From Boseongicola sp. SB0662_bin_57 (GTDB lineage: Bacteria; Pseudomonadota; Alphaproteobacteria; Rhodobacterales; Rhodobacteraceae), in NCBI GenBank assembly GCA_009839535.1, contig VXPN01000216.1, positions 1 through 5,753 of the forward strand: a DNA stretch of 5,753 nucleotides, read 5' to 3'. Positions 5,088 to 5,753 of this stretch are shown here, piece by piece (positions within the stretch are counted from its first letter, which is position 1; every line of letters starts with the position of its first letter). The notes under the pieces were generated by a model. That model did no database searches and was not told the origin of the DNA. It saw only the letters and a program-made list of their open reading frames with translations. The position numbers and the translations under genes were made by a program.

Positions 5088-5699
5088 ATGGAAAACCGAA
5101 ACTCTGCCAAGCGCGTGGCCCGGGTGAAGCTCACCCTGACGAAGCGCACAGTGGACGCCCTGAAGCCCTCAGACAAGATCTGGATCGCATGGGACGACAG
5201 GTTGACAGGCTTCGGCTGCCGCGTGCAGCCGTCGGGCACCAAGTCCTTCATCGTCAACTACCGCGCCGGCGACGGCGGGCGCAAGGCGCCCAACAGGCGC
5301 GTCGTCATCGGGCGCTACGGCCGGGTCGGCCCCGACGAGGCGCGCAGGAAGGCGCGCGACATGCTCGGGCAGGTCGCGCGGGGCGAGGACCCTGCTGGAG
5401 AACGGGCCGATGCGCGCGGCGTGCCGACGCTGGCCGAGGCCTTCGAGACCTACATCAAGGCGAATCCGAAGCGCAAGGACAAGACCGTGAGGCTCTACCG
5501 CCAGATCCTGCGGGGCAAGCTCGGCGACTGGGTGCGGCGACCGCTCGACGCCATCACCCGGCAGGACGTGGAGGACCGGTTCAACCGGATCACCGAGCGG
5601 CACGGCTGGGCGTCGGGGAACCAGGCGATGTCGCTGCTGCGTTCGATCTACCGCCGGCCCTGCGCCGACCACGAGGGCCTGCGCAACCCGGTCGATCTC
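5088..5699 (+). pseudogene. DUF4102-type tyrosine integrase, N-terminal 204 codons, disrupted by an IS
   Basis: Site-specific recombinase of the kind that inserts and excises genomic islands and prophages of the P4 type. From ATG 5088 it has the N-terminal arm-DNA-binding domain (about residues 14-103: LTKRTVDALKP, DDRLTGFGCRVQPSG, KSFIVNYRAG, VVIGRYG, PDEARRKARDML) and most of the SAM-like core-binding domain (about 113-195: TLAEAFETYI, ITRQDVEDRFNRI, NQAMSLLRSIYRR, GLRNPVDL). Relatives usually continue NPVDLW into the catalytic domain with the R-H-R-Y residues. Here the frame instead runs into unrelated sequence (CQVQFKTDPGIAF...) that coincides with an IS-like terminus at 5700. The frame stays open to the window edge, so a fused tail of unknown length is possible. 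The catalytic domain is not visible; whether it survives beyond the IS cannot be seen. A GTG at 5124 is an alternative start. No clear ribosome binding site was found for either. Confidence 0.8.
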
Positions 5700-5753
5700 T
5701 GTCAAGTCCAGTTCAAAACTGACCCAGGAATCGCGTTCAATTTTGACCCACCT
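5700..5753. mobile_element. Left end of a probable IS21-family element, continuing beyond the window
   Basis: At 5700 the sequence changes abruptly from integrase coding to TGTCAAGTCCAG, followed by two spaced copies of a motif: GTTCAAAACTGACCCAGG (5711-5728) and GTTCAATTTTGACCCACC (5735-5752), identical at 13 of 18 positions with a 24-bp period. IS21-family ends characteristically begin with TG and carry several such terminal repeats. No transposase gene is in view and the far end is outside, so the family call rests on the terminus only. Confidence 0.65.
5711..5752 (+). repeat. Two terminal repeats of the IS21-like end
   Basis: GTTCAA-N4-TGACCCA at 5711-5726 and 5735-5750, 24 bp apart. They are probable transposase-binding repeats at the element end. 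Confidence 0.6.

Noticed and set aside
4829..5257. A 142-codon minus-strand frame across the IS right end, the spacer and the integrase start
   Set aside because: It overlaps the integrase N-terminus antisense and crosses an IS boundary, so it cannot be ancestral. No recognisable protein.
1..5753. CRISPR array, riboswitch or rRNA
   Set aside because: No regularly spaced repeats beyond the two IS21-end copies, and no recognisable RNA family core.

Overview
This window looks like GC-rich alphaproteobacterial chromosome, judged from the AroC and RnhB sequence style, the high G/C at third codon positions and the short NfeD-type protein. It joins a stretch of ordinary core genes to the edge of what looks like an integrase-bearing genomic island.

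Left part (1-2636), core genes. A rightward cluster holds the C-terminal end of an SPFH/Band 7 (QmcA/stomatin-like) membrane protein, a 4-bp-overlapping small NfeD-type membrane protein, and RNase HII (rnhB). The first two are a classic membrane-quality-control pair; rnhB starts inside or just after nfeD. Facing them is aroC (chorismate synthase), complete on the minus strand. The 105-bp convergent gap holds two strong GC hairpins.

Middle (2759-4872), a complete insertion sequence. A 2,094-bp element (2769-4862) is bounded by 20-bp inverted repeats matching at 18 of 20 positions and by a perfect 10-bp target duplication (CAGTGGATGC). Its single large gene (about 597-600 aa) fuses an N-terminal DUF4338 domain, the family of DruA from the Druantia anti-phage system, to a complete ISAs1-family DDE transposase with D, D and E residues in place. 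The element also has a second, internal copy of its terminal repeat and a roughly 190-bp non-coding tail with three consecutive stable hairpins. This fusion element is the most interesting object in the window.

Right part (4873-5753), island edge. An AT-richer 215-bp spacer without a convincing gene is followed by the first 204 codons of a DUF4102-type (P4-like) tyrosine integrase. Its reading frame loses family resemblance at about 5700. There the sequence switches to TGTCAAG... followed by two copies of a GTTCAA-N4-TGACCCA motif, which looks like the terminus of an IS21-family element. The integrase is therefore probably disrupted and has lost its catalytic domain, at least as far as this window shows.

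In outline, a mobile island probably integrated upstream of aroC, and the region then took at least two IS insertions. The ISAs1-type element lies between aroC and a plausible minus-strand promoter at 4896-4924, so aroC expression may have been changed. All family assignments come from motif recognition by eye; no database search was run.
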